Source: Dendrocalamus latiflorus (taxonomy: Eukaryota > Streptophyta > Magnoliopsida > Poales > Poaceae). Taken from it: DNA of 64,000 nt. The position numbers were made by a program, and so were the translations under genes. The stretch is from the NCBI GenBank assembly GCA_017311315.1, contig CM029669.1, positions 12,576,390 to 12,640,389 on the forward strand. The letters run 5' to 3'. The notes beneath the pieces are model-generated. The model did not search any database. It was not told where the DNA came from and worked only from the letters and a program-made list of their open reading frames with translations. Shown in pieces: positions 44,801 to 58,230 of this stretch (position 1 is its first letter; the number at the start of each line of letters is the position of its first letter).

Positions 44801-45476
44801 AGCAGCTTCACCCAGATCTTTCATATCAAAATTCTGAGAAAGGAAAGATTTCGTTTTATTGATTACGTCTATATTGGTCCCAAAAAGCAATATGTCATCT
44901 ACGTATAGACAGAGAATGATACCTTCGCTCCCACTAAACCGATAGTAGACACATTTATCGACTTCATTTACACAAAAGCCAACCAGGGTCATAGTACTAT
45001 CAAATTTGCATGCCATTGCTTGGGAGCTTACTTTAGGCCATACAAGGATTTAATCAATCAACATACTTTCTTCTCTTGCCCTTCAACCACAAAGCCATCG
45101 GGTTATTGCATATAAATCTCCTCATCTCTCTATTTAGGAAAGTGATCTTAACATTCATTTGATGTACTTGGAGTTTGTATGTAGCAGCTAGTGCTAGAAG
45201 CACCCGAATTGTGAGTAACGAGCCACGGGATAGTATGTATCAAAATAGTCTTCTCCCTCTTTTTGCACGAAATCTTTAGCCACTAAATAGGCCTTGTACT
45301 TTTCTATAGTACCATCAGGTCTACGCTTTCTTTTAAAGATCCATGTGTAGCCCACTGGCTCGAATGTAGATGAAAGGTCCGTAACCTCCCAGGTTCTGTT
45401 ACTTGTGATGGAATTTATCTTGCTACAGACTGCCTCCTTCCAGTAATCCACATTCAAGGATGCATATGTGTGACAT
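41870..45476 (-). pseudogene. Antisense Copia pol remnant (RT and RNase H), split by CACTA
   Basis: Minus strand. 45490-45194 has the RT start (NRTWEVTDL, TWIFKRKRRPDGTIEKYKAYLV). 45016-44435 has LCLYVDDILLFG with the RT thumb and connection. Degraded RNase H sequence resumes on the far side of the CACTA element (about 42230 down to 41870), with a recognisable DNQTILVKAKSRK-like block interrupted by many stops. Missing segments and stops throughout make it dead. The upstream part (integrase, gag) is absent because an LTR begins at 45479. Confidence 0.8.
42235..44349. mobile_element. Non-autonomous CACTA (En/Spm) element, 2.1 kb
   Basis: Left end CACTACCACACATGG; right end, reverse-complemented, CACTACTACAGAGAAGGCTA. 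Subterminal arrays of CCGTCTGTGATA/ATCACAGACGG motifs occupy 42290-42540 and 44050-44320, as in En/Spm-type transposons. The flanking 3 bp are GCC and ACC, a TSD with one change. It carries no TNPA/TNPD-like protein; a GC-rich purine stretch at 43820-43990 lacks a domain. It splits an antisense Copia RNase H, so it inserted later. Confidence 0.8.
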
Positions 45477-45478
45477 CC

Positions 45479-48125
45479 CAAAATTTTCAAAAATTTATTT
45501 TCAAGAATTTAATTCCTATTTTCATTTTTGAGCCTAGAGCAAAAACTAGTAAAACTTGGAAGAAATATTGTTCAAAATGAGTTTATTTAATTTTATTTGA
45601 GTTCCTTGCATTTTATTAGAATTATAGGAATTTTCTGGGATGTATTTGGATTTTCTTGCTAATTTTCAAGCTTTATTCTTCTTTCTTGGGTTTATGAAAA
45701 AAAATCAAAAAGAAAATAAAAATACATCATTCCTCCGACTGACGTGTGGATGGCCCAGATTGAGCCACGCCTCACGCGCCTCGGCCCATCCCCGCCGTTC
45801 GCCCACCCCGCCTACCCTTATCCCCCGCTTGACACCTGGCCAGCCCAGATCAGCTATGCCCCCGCCTAGGATGATCTCGCCTGTCCGCCACCACTTAAGC
45901 ACCCTGGCCGCCCGATTCCCCACCCCGCCACGCGGCCCTATCTCTGCCGTCCGCGCCCCCATTTCTCTCTCTCTCTCTTTCTCGCTCTGCGCATGGACCC
46001 CACTCGTCAGCCGCAGCGCCCTCCGTCTCTCCGCGCCCGGGCCCACCTGTCGAACCTTTCTCCCTCCCCGGTCGTCTCCTCTCTCGCGCCGCAACTGCCT
46101 CCGTCGAAACTGCCTCCTCCTCCCTCTCTTCCGCGCCGCACGCCGCCCACGTTTTCCCACAACCGCCGCCCCACCTCTCCATTTCCGCGCTCACCCCCCA
46201 ACTTCCCCTCTCCTCGTGCCCACTGCTCTCCCCGCACGGCTCCCACAACCGCCGCCCACCTCCTTCCCTCCGGTGAGCAATTCCCCGCGTTGTGCCCCTC
46301 CTCTCCCCTATATAAACCCCCTCCCGGCACCTCCTCTCTCCGCCCTTCTCTTCCCTCCTCGATGAGCTGAGCGTCTCCGCACCGTGTGCCCTCGTCTCCG
46401 CTGCCGGCACCAATGTCGGCGAGGAATCGCCCCCGCCTCGACCACTCCCGAGCCTCGCCGTCGCCTCCCTCGGCCTCCCCTCGCCTGTGCGAAGCTCCTC
46501 TGCCTCTTCTACGAGCCTGAGTGCCATCAAACCGACATCGCGCCAAAGCACCCGAGCCGCCGCTGCTTTTTCCTCGTCGCCAGCCATCTCCCGAGCCTAC
46601 CGAGCTCTGTGCCAGGTATAATCAGACTCACCGTGCACTCCTCTCCCTCCTCCACCCATCGCCGCTCGTCGCTAACCACCGGAGCGCCGTCGTCGCTACC
46701 GTGCCGAGCTCCTCTCCGGCCAGCCTTGCCGGGTCAGCCGTCGAGCTGACGTGGCAGCTGACATGGCGCCACGCCAGCGCGGCAACCCCCTGCCCTGTCA
46801 GCACCACGCCCGCACTAGTCACCTCTCGTGCCACCTCAGCTTTCTCTCAAGTCTGTGGACCTGATCCATAGACCCAGGGCCCACCTACAAGTCTCCTGTC
46901 TGAGAATCCGACCAAGGCTGACGTCAGCATGACATCATAAATCGGATTTTCCTGTAGAAAAATAACTCGGCCAAAAAGAAAATACTTGCTGACATCATAA
47001 TTCCCATTTTCTTTAGAAAAATAATTCCAAAAATCCAGTTTATTTATTTTCTTTGATTTTAAACTTCCGAGAGCCCGTTCTTCTTCATCCTAACTCCGAT
47101 TGAGCACATTCAAATTTCTAAATTCGTCAAAAATTCCCCTCTATCCATTTATGGCCTCAATTCAAATGTTTGAAGCCATTTGAATTTAGTTTGAGTTTGG
47201 TGGGTTATTTTCACGTGTAGACTATGACAATTCGAAGGATTTCTTCAACGACGACTCTCACCCCACTGCAAAGCAAGGCAAGTCACAGACCTTGACCATG
47301 TTGATCCCAAATTTCAAATAAAGTTTATGTTGTTTTTAAAATTATTCTTGCTTGCCTATTTTTATTCACGGTATTTAAATTCAGTCTTTAATATAGTTAA
47401 TGCCTGGTTGTTATCACCTCCTTGACATTGGAAACCCTTATGCCTTGTCACCTTAGGATAAACTCTAGTTATTACACTAGTTTGGTTGGAGAATTTTGGT
47501 AGAAACTGCTTAGCCCAGCATAGACATAACTTAGGTTTGGGACACCTCTTCACATGAAATGATAATCTTTAAAATGCATTCTTGACTTCAGAGAGTCAGG
47601 AAGGATGACAAAATATTTTGGAACAAAATATAAAACCTGGTTTAGACCTAGGCTAATGGTTAGGCGGTGGGTGCAGGCATGCACTGTTGTTCGGAGACAC
47701 GGTGTTGACTGCCATGCATAGGGGTCAATTAAGGACCGGTCTGTGAGCTACTGTTGTAAAGCCTTATCATACTTATCACAAGGCTGGTATGGGACAGCTC
47801 TAGTTGATTAATTTGCGGGTCCCAACCCGGGTCATGTCGTAGGATGAAAGTGAGCGTGCCGTAGGCCATGTGAAGTCTCACTCGGCTCAAGAGGGGGTCC
47901 CAGCCTGATGGATTCTTTACTGGGGTGAAATCTTAGAGTTAGCTTGGCCAGGTTGAAGGTTTTGCATTGTAAAGGCCTTGTCGTGATCTACTCGCCGCAC
48001 ACCAAAGGAAGTGTGTTAATCTAGTGGTAACATGGGATGATCGTGTCTTGTGGGTAAAGCTGTATAACCTCTGCAGAGTGTATAATCTATCCTGGATAAC
48101 AGTGCCCACGGTCATGGGCATGCTG
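45479..48125 (+). mobile_element. Truncated long LTR related to the 3.25-kb solo LTR
   Basis: Begins TGTGACATCCCAAAATTTTC, matching the start of the LTR at 34923. It shares landmarks in the same order: TATA-like TATATAAACC (46309) before a C-rich leader, GTCAATTAAGGACCG, GGGTAAAG(C/T)TGTA and CCTCTGCAGAGTGTA, then GTGCCCACGGTCA. Similarity stops near 48125, so the last third is missing. No primer site or coding sequence; GC-rich ORFs on both strands are compositional. Confidence 0.7.
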
Positions 48126-51100
48126 AGTAAAATTTTTCACAAATTAGATTTTGTCGTGATCTCTGTTTATTCTTCTTCCTCTATGAATTTGTGCAATGTG
48201 TGAGTTTTCTCCTAGGACTAAGCCAATAGTACTTGCAAGTGCAATGCAAGGACACACGTGTGACATGTATGTGTATATATAGGATAGTGAATGGTAATAG
48301 TTTGGAGGTGACATTGTTTGAGTGATGCATTATATACATTTATCCTCATAAAGATTCAGGGGTGAGGAGGGGGAGAGCAACTGTTAAGGAAACCATGCAT
48401 TTCTTTTGTGGTTTTGCTAAATCGCAGGCGCCTGAAAACTCACAAAATTTCAGTCGAAATTTCTCACCTTTTGATCGGTGTAGAGATTCGTGCTCCGCGT
48501 GAGCTTGTCTTCCTCTTCAACGATGCCACCGTCTTCCTCTACTGCCGTCGGGTTGGGTCTTAGGTTCACCCATTTAAGGTTCGGGTTCATCGTTGCTCCC
48601 CCTAGCTTAGAGGGAGGCTGGGGTGGCGGTGGCGCAATTGGACGCTAGCGAGGAGGAGGGCAATGGGCGGTGGAGGTCAGCAGGGGCAACGAAGATGAGA
48701 GAGGTTAGGAGGTGGTGGGGGTGGCAATGGATCTGACGGTGGTAGCTGCCAGAGACAAGAAAGAGGGCAGCGTAGGGATGACAAGACCGGAGTGGTTGGG
48801 AGGTGGTGGGAGGCAGTGGTGAATCCGACGACTGCCGTCGCCAGAGACGAGGAAGAGGACAGTGCAGGGAGATCTCACCGGAGAGGAGGAAGAAGTGTGG
48901 GACAATGGTGGGAGGGGGAGGTGGGGTGAAGGAGAAGGGCGGCGGGGAAGGAGCTCATCGACACCGGTGAGGCGGTTGGAGGTGACACACTAGGAGGGGG
49001 CTGTGGCAGCAGCTGGGGAGTGATGGCGGGGGGAGATTGGCTGGCGAGGCAGTGAAAGGTGACGCATGGGGAGGGGGAAGCGGCGGCTGAGGATGAAAGG
49101 TTAGAGTTTGGGGGTGGAGGGGAGTATATATGGGAGAGGGGAGAGATCTAGATAGTTGGATCAAAATTGAACGGTCCAAAAATCGACCATGATTTTAGAG
49201 AGAAAAAAAACCGGCGGTTGTGTAATAGTTGCTCTCTTTCTTTTGACCTCTATGTGGTGATAAAGAGATAAAACAAGCAGTGATGTGCCATGCAAATAAG
49301 AACAAGGCTGAACGATCGGCAGGACAGGTTAATTCTTCAGGAACTTTCTACTTGTTGTCAGGATCGACAGTACACTACAGGATGACGTACTTATATAGTT
49401 ATATATGCATGCATGGAAATTTCGATTCAAGGGGTGCAAAAACTGTGCAAAGTGCAACAAGTTTTGATTTGTTCAATGGCGCTTTCGGTTTTGCAAGGGC
49501 AGGACACAAGGTAAAAATTGCAGTGGTCGATCGACCGAGGCGAATTAATTTGCCCGGTCGGATCGGTGGAGCTTAGTTTTCACCGAGATGATCGCAACAT
49601 TTGCTATTGGATTTGATAATTTCACTACTGTATTTATACGTGTACTTCGTTACAAGGAATATATATTTCGATGCTCCATCCAAAAGCAGGAGCCACTAAA
49701 CTTGTTAACAACAAAGGAAGCAAACTAGAAGCACACCAAGAACCAGCTGCAGTGCTAGATCAACCAGTTGACAATGTATCCGTTCGACAAAAAAGGGTTT
49801 GGAGGGCTAGATCAACCAGTAGTACAACTAAGGAGTAAATATATATCTTCCCACTATTCCTGACTTTCTGTCTACAGCGTTCAACAACATACTATTTGCA
49901 CTTTGTCTCAGAAATAAAAAAAAATAGCAACTTATTAGAATATTCTGCTAATAATTTTGTATTTTGCAATGAATATTTACCATGCATGTAGTGCTGTTGC
50001 TCTCGCATATCCTCAAAGAAAAGGATGTTCTTGTAAACAAATCAAGTGTTGAAGGATAGGGTACCATTTGAATAGTCCAAACCCTGGAACAGAGATTCCT
50101 AGGAAACTGAGAATGTTACTTTGAAATCCGCTTGATTATGCCTGCGGATTAACTAAATTACTATGAAACATGACACAATGACAGATGGATGACCACATCT
50201 GAACTTAACTGGCCAAATTCATTAGGTATGTGTCCCTTAATTCAATGATTTGTTATTTTAGCAACTTAATTTTCTTAGTTACTTGCTTCTGTAATAACCA
50301 TGTTCATTATTAATTAGGACAAGTTAAGACATGCCTCTGTTAATATGTATCACCAGAAATTCAGAGCGCATGAAAAAAAATTAGAGATGCAGTATCTCCA
50401 TTTTTGCAACGTAACATTTTTCTATAACCTTTTGTGATCACAACCTTTCATGGAGATAGACTTACAACACAAATGCGTGTTTGGGTGCTTATAAATTTAC
50501 AATGTCATTTCAGGCAGAAACCGCCTGTGAGGCACAGCCCTCCATTTGTCAAAAATTTTGACAAAACGTGTTTGATGCGCTGCTTCGAAATTTTCTTAAA
50601 AAGTTGGATATAGTAAATGTAATGTTATGGATACATACCGAATTTCAATATTAAATTTGTCAATTTGTTGAGTAGAAAAAAGACAAGCACTACCTAATGA
50701 GTACTTGTACTTTATGCTGAGTTATTAAATAAATAAGAAGATATTTCTAAAAAAATGACAGATTCACATTCATTGTTTTATCTACTGTTGGTTTCATTCA
50801 ATTTCCCCCTATATTTCTTGACGGAACAGCAGCATACACCGAAGACACCAGTGTATAGATCCGAAGGGTTTTTCTTGGAAATATTTGCTTCTACAGTACA
50901 GACCTTAGTCAGAGAAACGTTACTCGAAAGGAAACCACGAGTTAACAATTAGGGCCTGTTTGCTACGGAGAATACTTAAAGGAAAAGTACGGCAATCTAG
51001 ATTGCTAAAGTTTAGGATGTTGTAGACATGTTTGGATCAAAGGAACGAACAATGTTCCTCTGGAAAGGTTATTGGCTGGGCTCTTCTTAGCTTAAAATTG

Positions 51101-51672
51101 GTTTATGTTCGTACTATCTACTGTAACTAGTTTTTAAATAGTGCGTTTTTAAGATAGAATTAATAACACGGTTGTAGTAAAAAATATACTGAATTCGGAT
51201 ATACTGATCAAAATCACATACGACTATTTTTCTGTAAATAGCAAGAATTCAAATATTTAAACCATAAATCATAAATCATTAACCCAAAAGAGCCATCTAT
51301 CTTTTCTGTGCTACTTGCAAAAGTGTTAAGAGAATAAATGAGGATTCTCCAGCTGCAGCCTAACAGAAAGGAAACATGAGGAGAGACTTAAGTAAAAATT
51401 CATATATACGCTGGCTCACTCTACTCAATGTCTATGTATGATACCGTTCCGAACAACAATAACTTGTACTTTCTGTAAGCTAAAAGTTATTTAAAACATG
51501 TTAGCTTCTCAATATATCTTTTTTTCTTTTTCTTTGTAGTATCCGTGGATTATATAAATGTGTTTTTTTATATTTTATTTTTCTTTAGTTAACATCAGAA
51601 AAAACTAACATATCATTTTAATTAAAAGACATAACACTTTGAAATGTCTCGTATACAGTATGACGTTGTACC
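48126..51672. other. Unassigned 3.5-kb stretch
   Basis: Contains purine-rich G/A sequence at 48600-49140 (pyrimidine-rich on the minus strand, followed upstream by a TATATAC near 49125) that could be a decayed leader of a minus-strand transcript or element. AT-rich DNA follows to 51670. A GGGCCTGTTTGCTACGGAGAAT segment at 50953 and GATTCTCCAGCTGCAGCCTAACAG at 51341 look like weak inverted ends of a MITE, without a TSD. No protein domain is recognised. Confidence 0.35.
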
Positions 51673-51914
51673 TGTTACGGAACCGTCTTTGGCGACCAGT
51701 CCGATCGATTCCTCTGCTTAAAACAAGAACAAATCAAACAGAAGACAGAATAATAGATTGAACACAGAGAGGTAGAGAGAACTCCTGGTCTTTCTTTATT
51801 GCTTTCAATTGTATCAAGTGTGTAAAATATGCCGGTATGGCTCCCTATTTATAGCCTACAGTGGGGTGCCCATAATGGGCCAGGGCTGCCGGCCTGGGCC
51901 CAGGTTTCTTAACA
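51673..51914 (-). repeat. 3' LTR of the antisense Copia
   Basis: 242 bp. The polypurine-like AGCGGGAG on the minus strand lies immediately before it (51922-51915). Confidence 0.85.
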
Positions 51915-52162
51915 CTCCCGCTTAGGCACTCACCCAACACGTTCATGCCCCGTTAAAACTCCATAAAAATCCAGTGGGAAAAATTTGGAGAAAGAGTACA
52001 TGATACATATGATGCTGCGATGTACAAATTGCCTCATTAAAAATCTTGGTCGAGAAACTTCATGGAAAACTCGTCAAGGGGAAAAGAGTACAATCCACTC
52101 AATTTCATTTGGTTTTCAGGACTTTATTCTTTTAGGTACTTAATCTTCAGGATCAAGATTTA

Positions 52163-55100
52163 CTAGCGGGCTTGAGCGAATTCTCCCCCTGAATTCTGCA
52201 CTTCACTAAGTCTCATCATTCCAATTCCACGCACGCACCTTTTAAAGCTAGATGCGGGGAGTGACTTAGTAAAAAAATCTGCTAGATTTTCACATGACTT
52301 AGTATGCAATACTTTAATTTCATCCATCTTTTGCAATTCATGTGCATAGAAGAATTTGGGGTTGATATACTTTGTGAGACGACTCTTCACATAGCCCGTT
52401 TGCACTTGTGCAACGCAAGCAGCATTATCTTCATAGATAATTGTGGGGGTTTGTACAATGTTCATCCCACATGACTGCTGGATGTGGTGAACCATTCGGC
52501 GTAGCTAAGCGCACTCTCGTGCGGCTTCATACAGTGCTATAATTTCTGAGTGGTTCGTCGAAGTAGCTACAAGGCTTTGCTTGGACGATTTCCAGGAAAT
52601 TACGGTTCCACCACACAGGAATACATAATCTGTTTGTGACTTTGCGGTATGCGGGTCAGATAGGTATCCAGCATCTGCATAGCCAATCAAGTTCAGATCT
52701 TGATTCTTTCTGTAGAACAATCCAAGATCCTTGCTTCCTTGGAGATATCGGAAGATGTCCTTTATGCCCTGCCAATGCCTTTTGGTGGGCTCTGCACTGT
52801 ACCTTGCTAACAGGTTCACGGCAAATGCAATATCCGGTCTAGTGCAGTTTGCTAAGTACATGAGCGTTCCCACTGCACTCAAGTATGGGAATTTCGGTCC
52901 TAGGACTTCCTCCCCCTCTTCCCTAGGTCGGAAAGGATCTTTTTCTTGCTGTAAAGACCTCCCGATCATCTACATACACAGAGATTATACAGAATCCATT
53001 CTGGGATCGCCGTATAAATACACAAGGACAGTCTTCATTGTTCGTGTAGCCTTTCTTCCAGAGAAAGTTGCTTAAGCGATTATACCACATTCTTCTAGAT
53101 TGCTTCAGTCCAAACAGTGACTTTCTGAGTTTCACACTGTACAGATTTCTATTTGCTCTGTCTTGGTTCGGGAGAGGGATTCCTTCAGGGACTCTCATAT
53201 AGATTTCTGAATCCAAGTTACCGTAAAGGTATGCAGTCACAACATCCATCAATTTCATTTCTAAGTTCAAGTTCACTTCCATTGAAATCAAATATCTAAA
53301 GGTAATTGCAATCATGACTGGGGAGTAGGTTTCTTCATAATCAACTCCAGGACGTTGAGTGAAACCTTGTGCTACTAGCCTTGCTTTGTATCTCACTACT
53401 TCGTTTCTTTCATTTCTCTTTCGAACAAATACCCACTTGTTCCCAACAGGGTGCACATGAGGAGACGTGCGGCATACGGGCCCAAACACATCTTTTTTAT
53501 TCAGAGATAGCAATTCAGTTGCTATTGCCTTCTTCCAATCTTTCCAATCTGATCTTTTCTTACATTCAGCGAACGATGCAGGCTCGGGATCAAGATCGAT
53601 GATTGTGGCAATTTTCTTTGCGAAGTAAATATCGGTATTGGTTGTTGTCCTATTCAGGGACTCTCCCGTGTGCACATAATTTATAGCTATTTCTACATGA
53701 GTTGCTTCTTCTGGAGCGATTGCTTCTTCTGGAGCTTCACCTTGCGCATCGCTTCTTTCAATTGCGGTGGCAAGTCACTTTAGTTTTTCGGCTCCGATGT
53801 GTGCGCACACATCCATGCCGATGGGGATATTCAGATCCGATATGTCCTTTTCCGAAGGTGTCATACTTGTGCCAGGTCTCAACTGGCTCCCTTCTCATTC
53901 TGGGGAACTTCAGTGATCGGCTGTGATAATTCCTTCTTATCCTTTTTCGCCGGGCGTCCCCAGTTACTTTGGACTCGAGGAGCCGGAGTTCTCGTCCTTT
54001 TATTCTAAGGCCTCTAAACGGGATTAGAGATACCTTCAATTTTCTTTGGTATTTCAACCCTCTCCGGTGCATTGCGTGTAGACACATGCGACTTAGTCAC
54101 GCTCTTCAAATCACTAAAGTGATCGGGCAGTTGGTTTGCTAATGCTTGCAAGTCGATGATCTTCTGGACCTCTTTTCCAGTTTCACTAGTGCGCGGGTCG
54201 TGGGCATGAATTCATGTGGCTTCCCATGTAATTTCCCGATATTTTTCATTAAGGGGCTGATTTCCTCCCCTTAATGACGGGAAATTATCCTCATCAAAGA
54301 TGCAATCAGCGAAGCGGGCAGTATGCAAATCTCCCGTCATGGGTTCTAAATACCTGATTATGGATGCAGTCTCATAACCAACGTATATCCCAATCTTGCG
54401 GAGAGGGCCCATTGCAGTACGCTGCGGAGGTGGTATAGGTACATAAACCTTGCATCCAAACCTCCTAAGATGAGAAATTATCGGTGGTGACTTTTGCGCT
54501 AGTTGCATAGGTGAATGGATATTGTAGGCCAAAGGTCTAAGGTTGATGAGATTCGCTGCATGGAGGACTGTGTGTCCCCAACTTGTAGCTGGTAAATTAC
54601 TTTTATGCAAGAGGGGTCGGGCAATAAATTTAATTCTTTTTATTAAAGCCTCTGCCAAACCATTCTGGGTATGGACATGCGGTACCGAATGCTCAACTGC
54701 AATTCCCATCACCATGCAATAATCATCAAATGCTTTCGAAGTAAATTCTCCGGCGTTGTCCATTCTGATGGACTTGATGTGATGATCAGGAAACATATTT
54801 CTGATAAGAATGATCTGCGAGATCAATTTTGCAAAGGCGTAGTTTCTTGTGCACAACAACCCACATATGACCACTTCGATGAAGCGTCAGTGAGTACCAT
54901 GAAATACTTAAATGGCCCTGAGATAGGCTGAATGGGACCGCAAATGTCTCCCTGGATGCGTTCCAGGAATACAGGGATTTCATCCTTCACTTTCAGAGTG
55001 GAGGGTCTAGTAATTAGTTTCCCGGTGGCACATGCAGGTCACACAAAATCTTCATGATTCGGGAAATTCTTCACATTAATGTTATGCCCATGCGAATTAT

Positions 55101-56882
55101 TGATTATGTTTCTCATCATCCTAAGACCTGGGTGGCCTAATCTATCATGCCAGAGACAGAAGAGTTCAAAGCTTCTAAATACTGTCTTCATAACAGTGTA
55201 GACTGCGGGTGCCTTAATGTTGCTATAATATAGCCCAGTTTCTAGTGAAGGAAGTTTTTCTAATACCCTTTTGTCGTTCTCTTCGCGCTTCGTGATGAGC
55301 AGGTATTCCTTACCGTACTCTTCGTCAGTCTCAACGTGGAAACCATTGGCGCGAATATCCTTAAAACTTAGGAGAGTTCTAGTTGATTCTGTGTACAATA
55401 AAGCTTCTTCAATGACCAAAGTCGTGCCCATTGGAAGTATAATTGTGGCTTTGTCGGAACCTATTATACATGCATCGCTTCCGGCGATTGTCGTAAAGCT
55501 GTCAGTGCTCTTACGGAACGACTGAAAATACTTAGTCTCTCTTAAGATGGTATTCGTTGTGCCACTGTCGGCAAGGCACACTTTCTCCATAGGGCGCCAC
55601 ACATGTTCTAATATAATGTATTTAATTAAAATGTATTAGAAGGCATTCAACACGTAAATAAAATACGTCAATATCAGAACATATCATGCCATCATAAACT
55701 GAATAAATGAACGAATTATTCTCAAATCATCCAACCATTATGAGAAAACAAATCCTAAAGCACCATCTATGCAAGTTCTAAACTTGTCCATTTAACACAA
55801 AATAATGACAATTAACGTCTTATGCATTCTGTGCATCAGACGAAATCAACTAGAAAATCATTGACTTCTTCGGCTATCTTTTCAAGAGTGATCTTCTCTT
55901 CAAGAGAGATCATGGCGGTGGCTGCCTCTATGTCATAAGAAGGTGCTGCTGCCGGGATGGATTCAACTTCCATCAACTCAGGCAGCTGTTCAGGGTGCTT
56001 CCCCTCAATTGATGTAAAGTGGGCTTCAGGCTGCCCCTTGCCATCCTTCTTCTTATGAGCTTGGTGGGTATCATTGACATGTTGCGGTTCTTTGCACATC
56101 CGCGACCAATGCCGCCATTTGCCACACTTATAGCAACTCTGGTTCTGCTGGCTATAGGTCTTGCCACTCTTCTTAGCCTTTTTGTCACTTAAAACATCTA
56201 ACTTGCCTTTCTGGGCAACAATCTTACCCTTCTCTTCATCAAGGGCTTTCGCACCTTGTAGCTGCTAGCATTAGCTTCACGGCCAACGGAGCTGCCTGGT
56301 GGCTAAGTGACGTAATTCTTGCGGAGAAGTTCATCCTGAGCCTCCGCAACCTACATCATATCAATCAATTCCGGTATACTCCTTGTAGCCGTCTTGACGA
56401 TAGTTGCGGGCGGTTTGTACAGCACTGGGGTGAAAGGTAGACAGGGTCTTCTCGATCTTCTGCTCATCTATGATCTGCTTGTCACAGAGTTGAAGATTAG
56501 TACAAATCCTGTGCAAGACAGAATTGTACTCCCTGACCGTCTTAAAGTCGTCAAATCTCAGTCTGATCCACTCCTGCTCTGCTTGAGGAAGAATGGTGTA
56601 CTTGAGCCTCTCAAACCGCTTCTTGAATGCGGTCCAGAGTGCTAGCGCGCTTTTCTCCGCCATATACTCATTCTTGAGAGTGGGGCAGAGGTGGTGCTTG
56701 AGAAAATGAAGTGCCTGATCATTCTTCTCAGGTGTGGGTCAGGCGTCGTTCTGTCCGCTTAACCCAATAGCCGCACGGAGCTTCCGGCCCCCAAGCACAA
56801 TCTCGACATCGGATGCCCATGTCAGATAGTTTTGGCCATGCTGGGCCAGCTCCTCGAACTCACGGCTCGTGATGCCAGTCAT
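52163..56882 (-). pseudogene. Copia gag-pol pseudogene
   Basis: Gag starts near 56882 (MTGITSREFEELAQHGQNYL) but meets a stop near 56738. Gag continues at 56663-56361 (ALWTAFKKRFERLK). Zinc knuckle CYKCGKWRHWSRMC lies near 56139-56098. Protease CLADSGTTNTIL is at about 55580, followed by WHDRLGHPGLRMMRNI (pre-integrase). Integrase has RMDNAGEF near 54760 and a degraded QNGLAEALIKR near 54650. RT runs from WVFVRKRNERNEVVRYKARL (about 53430) to VYVDD (about 52960), then a frameshift. RNase H (52969-52163) has TRPDIAFAVNLLARYS, IGYADAGYLSD and YEDNAACVAQVQ, with a stop near 52500. Multiple stops and shifts; inactive. Confidence 0.85.
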
Positions 56883-57419
56883 CTACATGTGTATGAACGA
56901 AATAAAATAAGTTTACTTCAGGTAAACATGCATGGAATAATTTACTGCGGGTAAATAAATGGTACAATAGGTTCTTGTAATGTTTCATAATTTTCTATGC
57001 ATTTTCTATAATTTTACTGCTAATTTCAGTGATTAAAAGCAATTTAAACAATTACAATTAGCCAAAAAAGTAAATAAATACAGAAAATACAGAGAATAAT
57101 AATGGCAGAAATAAATAAGCTTCAAATGCTAAAAATAATTCAAAATTGGGATTCCCGAGGCCCTTTCATGCTAGAATATAAATTTTTAGCAAATTCTGCA
57201 ATTTCTGAGGGTTTCTACGCAAAATTTCAGTTCAGAGAAAAATTCACGCAATTTTCTGATTTACTGAGGGGTTTTCTGCAAAAAACTGGACCCATACGTA
57301 AATCAGAGGACCTATCGGCAATTTTCAGAATTACCGAGGCCTTTCTGCAAAAATTCTGGATCTATATTAAATATTTAAGGACCAATTGCTAATTTCCATA
57401 AAATAGGGGGGTTTCAGCA

Positions 57420-58230
57420 CTTTCCGCCCCTCCACCGACCGGGCCCCCTTTTTTTCTCTTCGGCCTGCTTCAAGCCCATGATTTCTTGGCCCAACGACCC
57501 ACTTGGCCTGACGGCCCGCCGGCCGGCTATGCCTCTCGGGTAGGGTTTCCCCCTACCCCTTTCTTTGTGGCGGCGGCGGCGGCCCCGAGCTGTGAAGGTG
57601 AGGCGAGCGGGCGGCGGGTCGACCGAGCGGAGGTGTCGGCGCGGCACGGTTGGCCGGCGCCGGGGCGTAGGGCGGCGCGGCTGGGCCGGTGCGATGGCGG
57701 GCGACCATGGGCAAAGCCGGCACGGCACGGGTGGCTGGCGCCTTGGCGCATGCGGGCGCAGGGCGAGCGGCTTCGGGCCGAGCGGCGGTGGAGGCCAAGG
57801 CGCATGCGGGCACGGCGAGTGGCTTCGGGCCGAGCGGCGGTGGAGGTTAAGGTGCATGCGGGCACGGCTGCGGTAGCCGGCGTTCGGGCCGGAGGTCGAA
57901 GTGGTGGCCGATGGTGGCGCCACGCTGCGGGCGGCGCGCGAGCGGAGGAGCCGAGGTACGGCGGCTTCAGGCAAGCGAGTAGGCGGTCGGCTTTGGGCGG
58001 CCGGCCGAAGGCCAAGTGTTGGCGGCGGCCGGTCTATGGGCCGTGTAACGCCAGTGGCAACCCAAGCGCCCGGCAGCCCCCAGCGGCTTCAGGCGTGCTC
58101 CTTTTGGCGGCGGCCGTTCGGGGTGGCAACCAGTTGGCCGACCGGCGGCAGGTCGGTAATCGGCGGCTAGCCGACGAAGGCTTCTTGTGCGGTGGCCGTA
58201 CGGGGCCATCCATGCCAATTTTTTTCTTTT
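57420..58230 (-). other. GC-rich leader of the antisense Copia
   Basis: Very GC-rich block between 5' LTR and gag, unlike the AT-rich pol region. It includes a 52-bp tandem duplication (units starting CTTCGGGCCGAGCGGCGGTG at 57771 and 57823). Long ORFs exist on both strands (Arg/Ala/Pro/Gly-rich) but none has a recognisable domain. Confidence 0.6.

Noticed and set aside
45640..46871. ORFs up to 241 codons on both strands
   Set aside because: They lie in the C-rich part of the long LTR remnant; same compositional effect.
50953..51365. MITE with GGGCCTGTTTG ends
   Set aside because: Only weak inverted similarity and no target-site duplication; left as unassigned.
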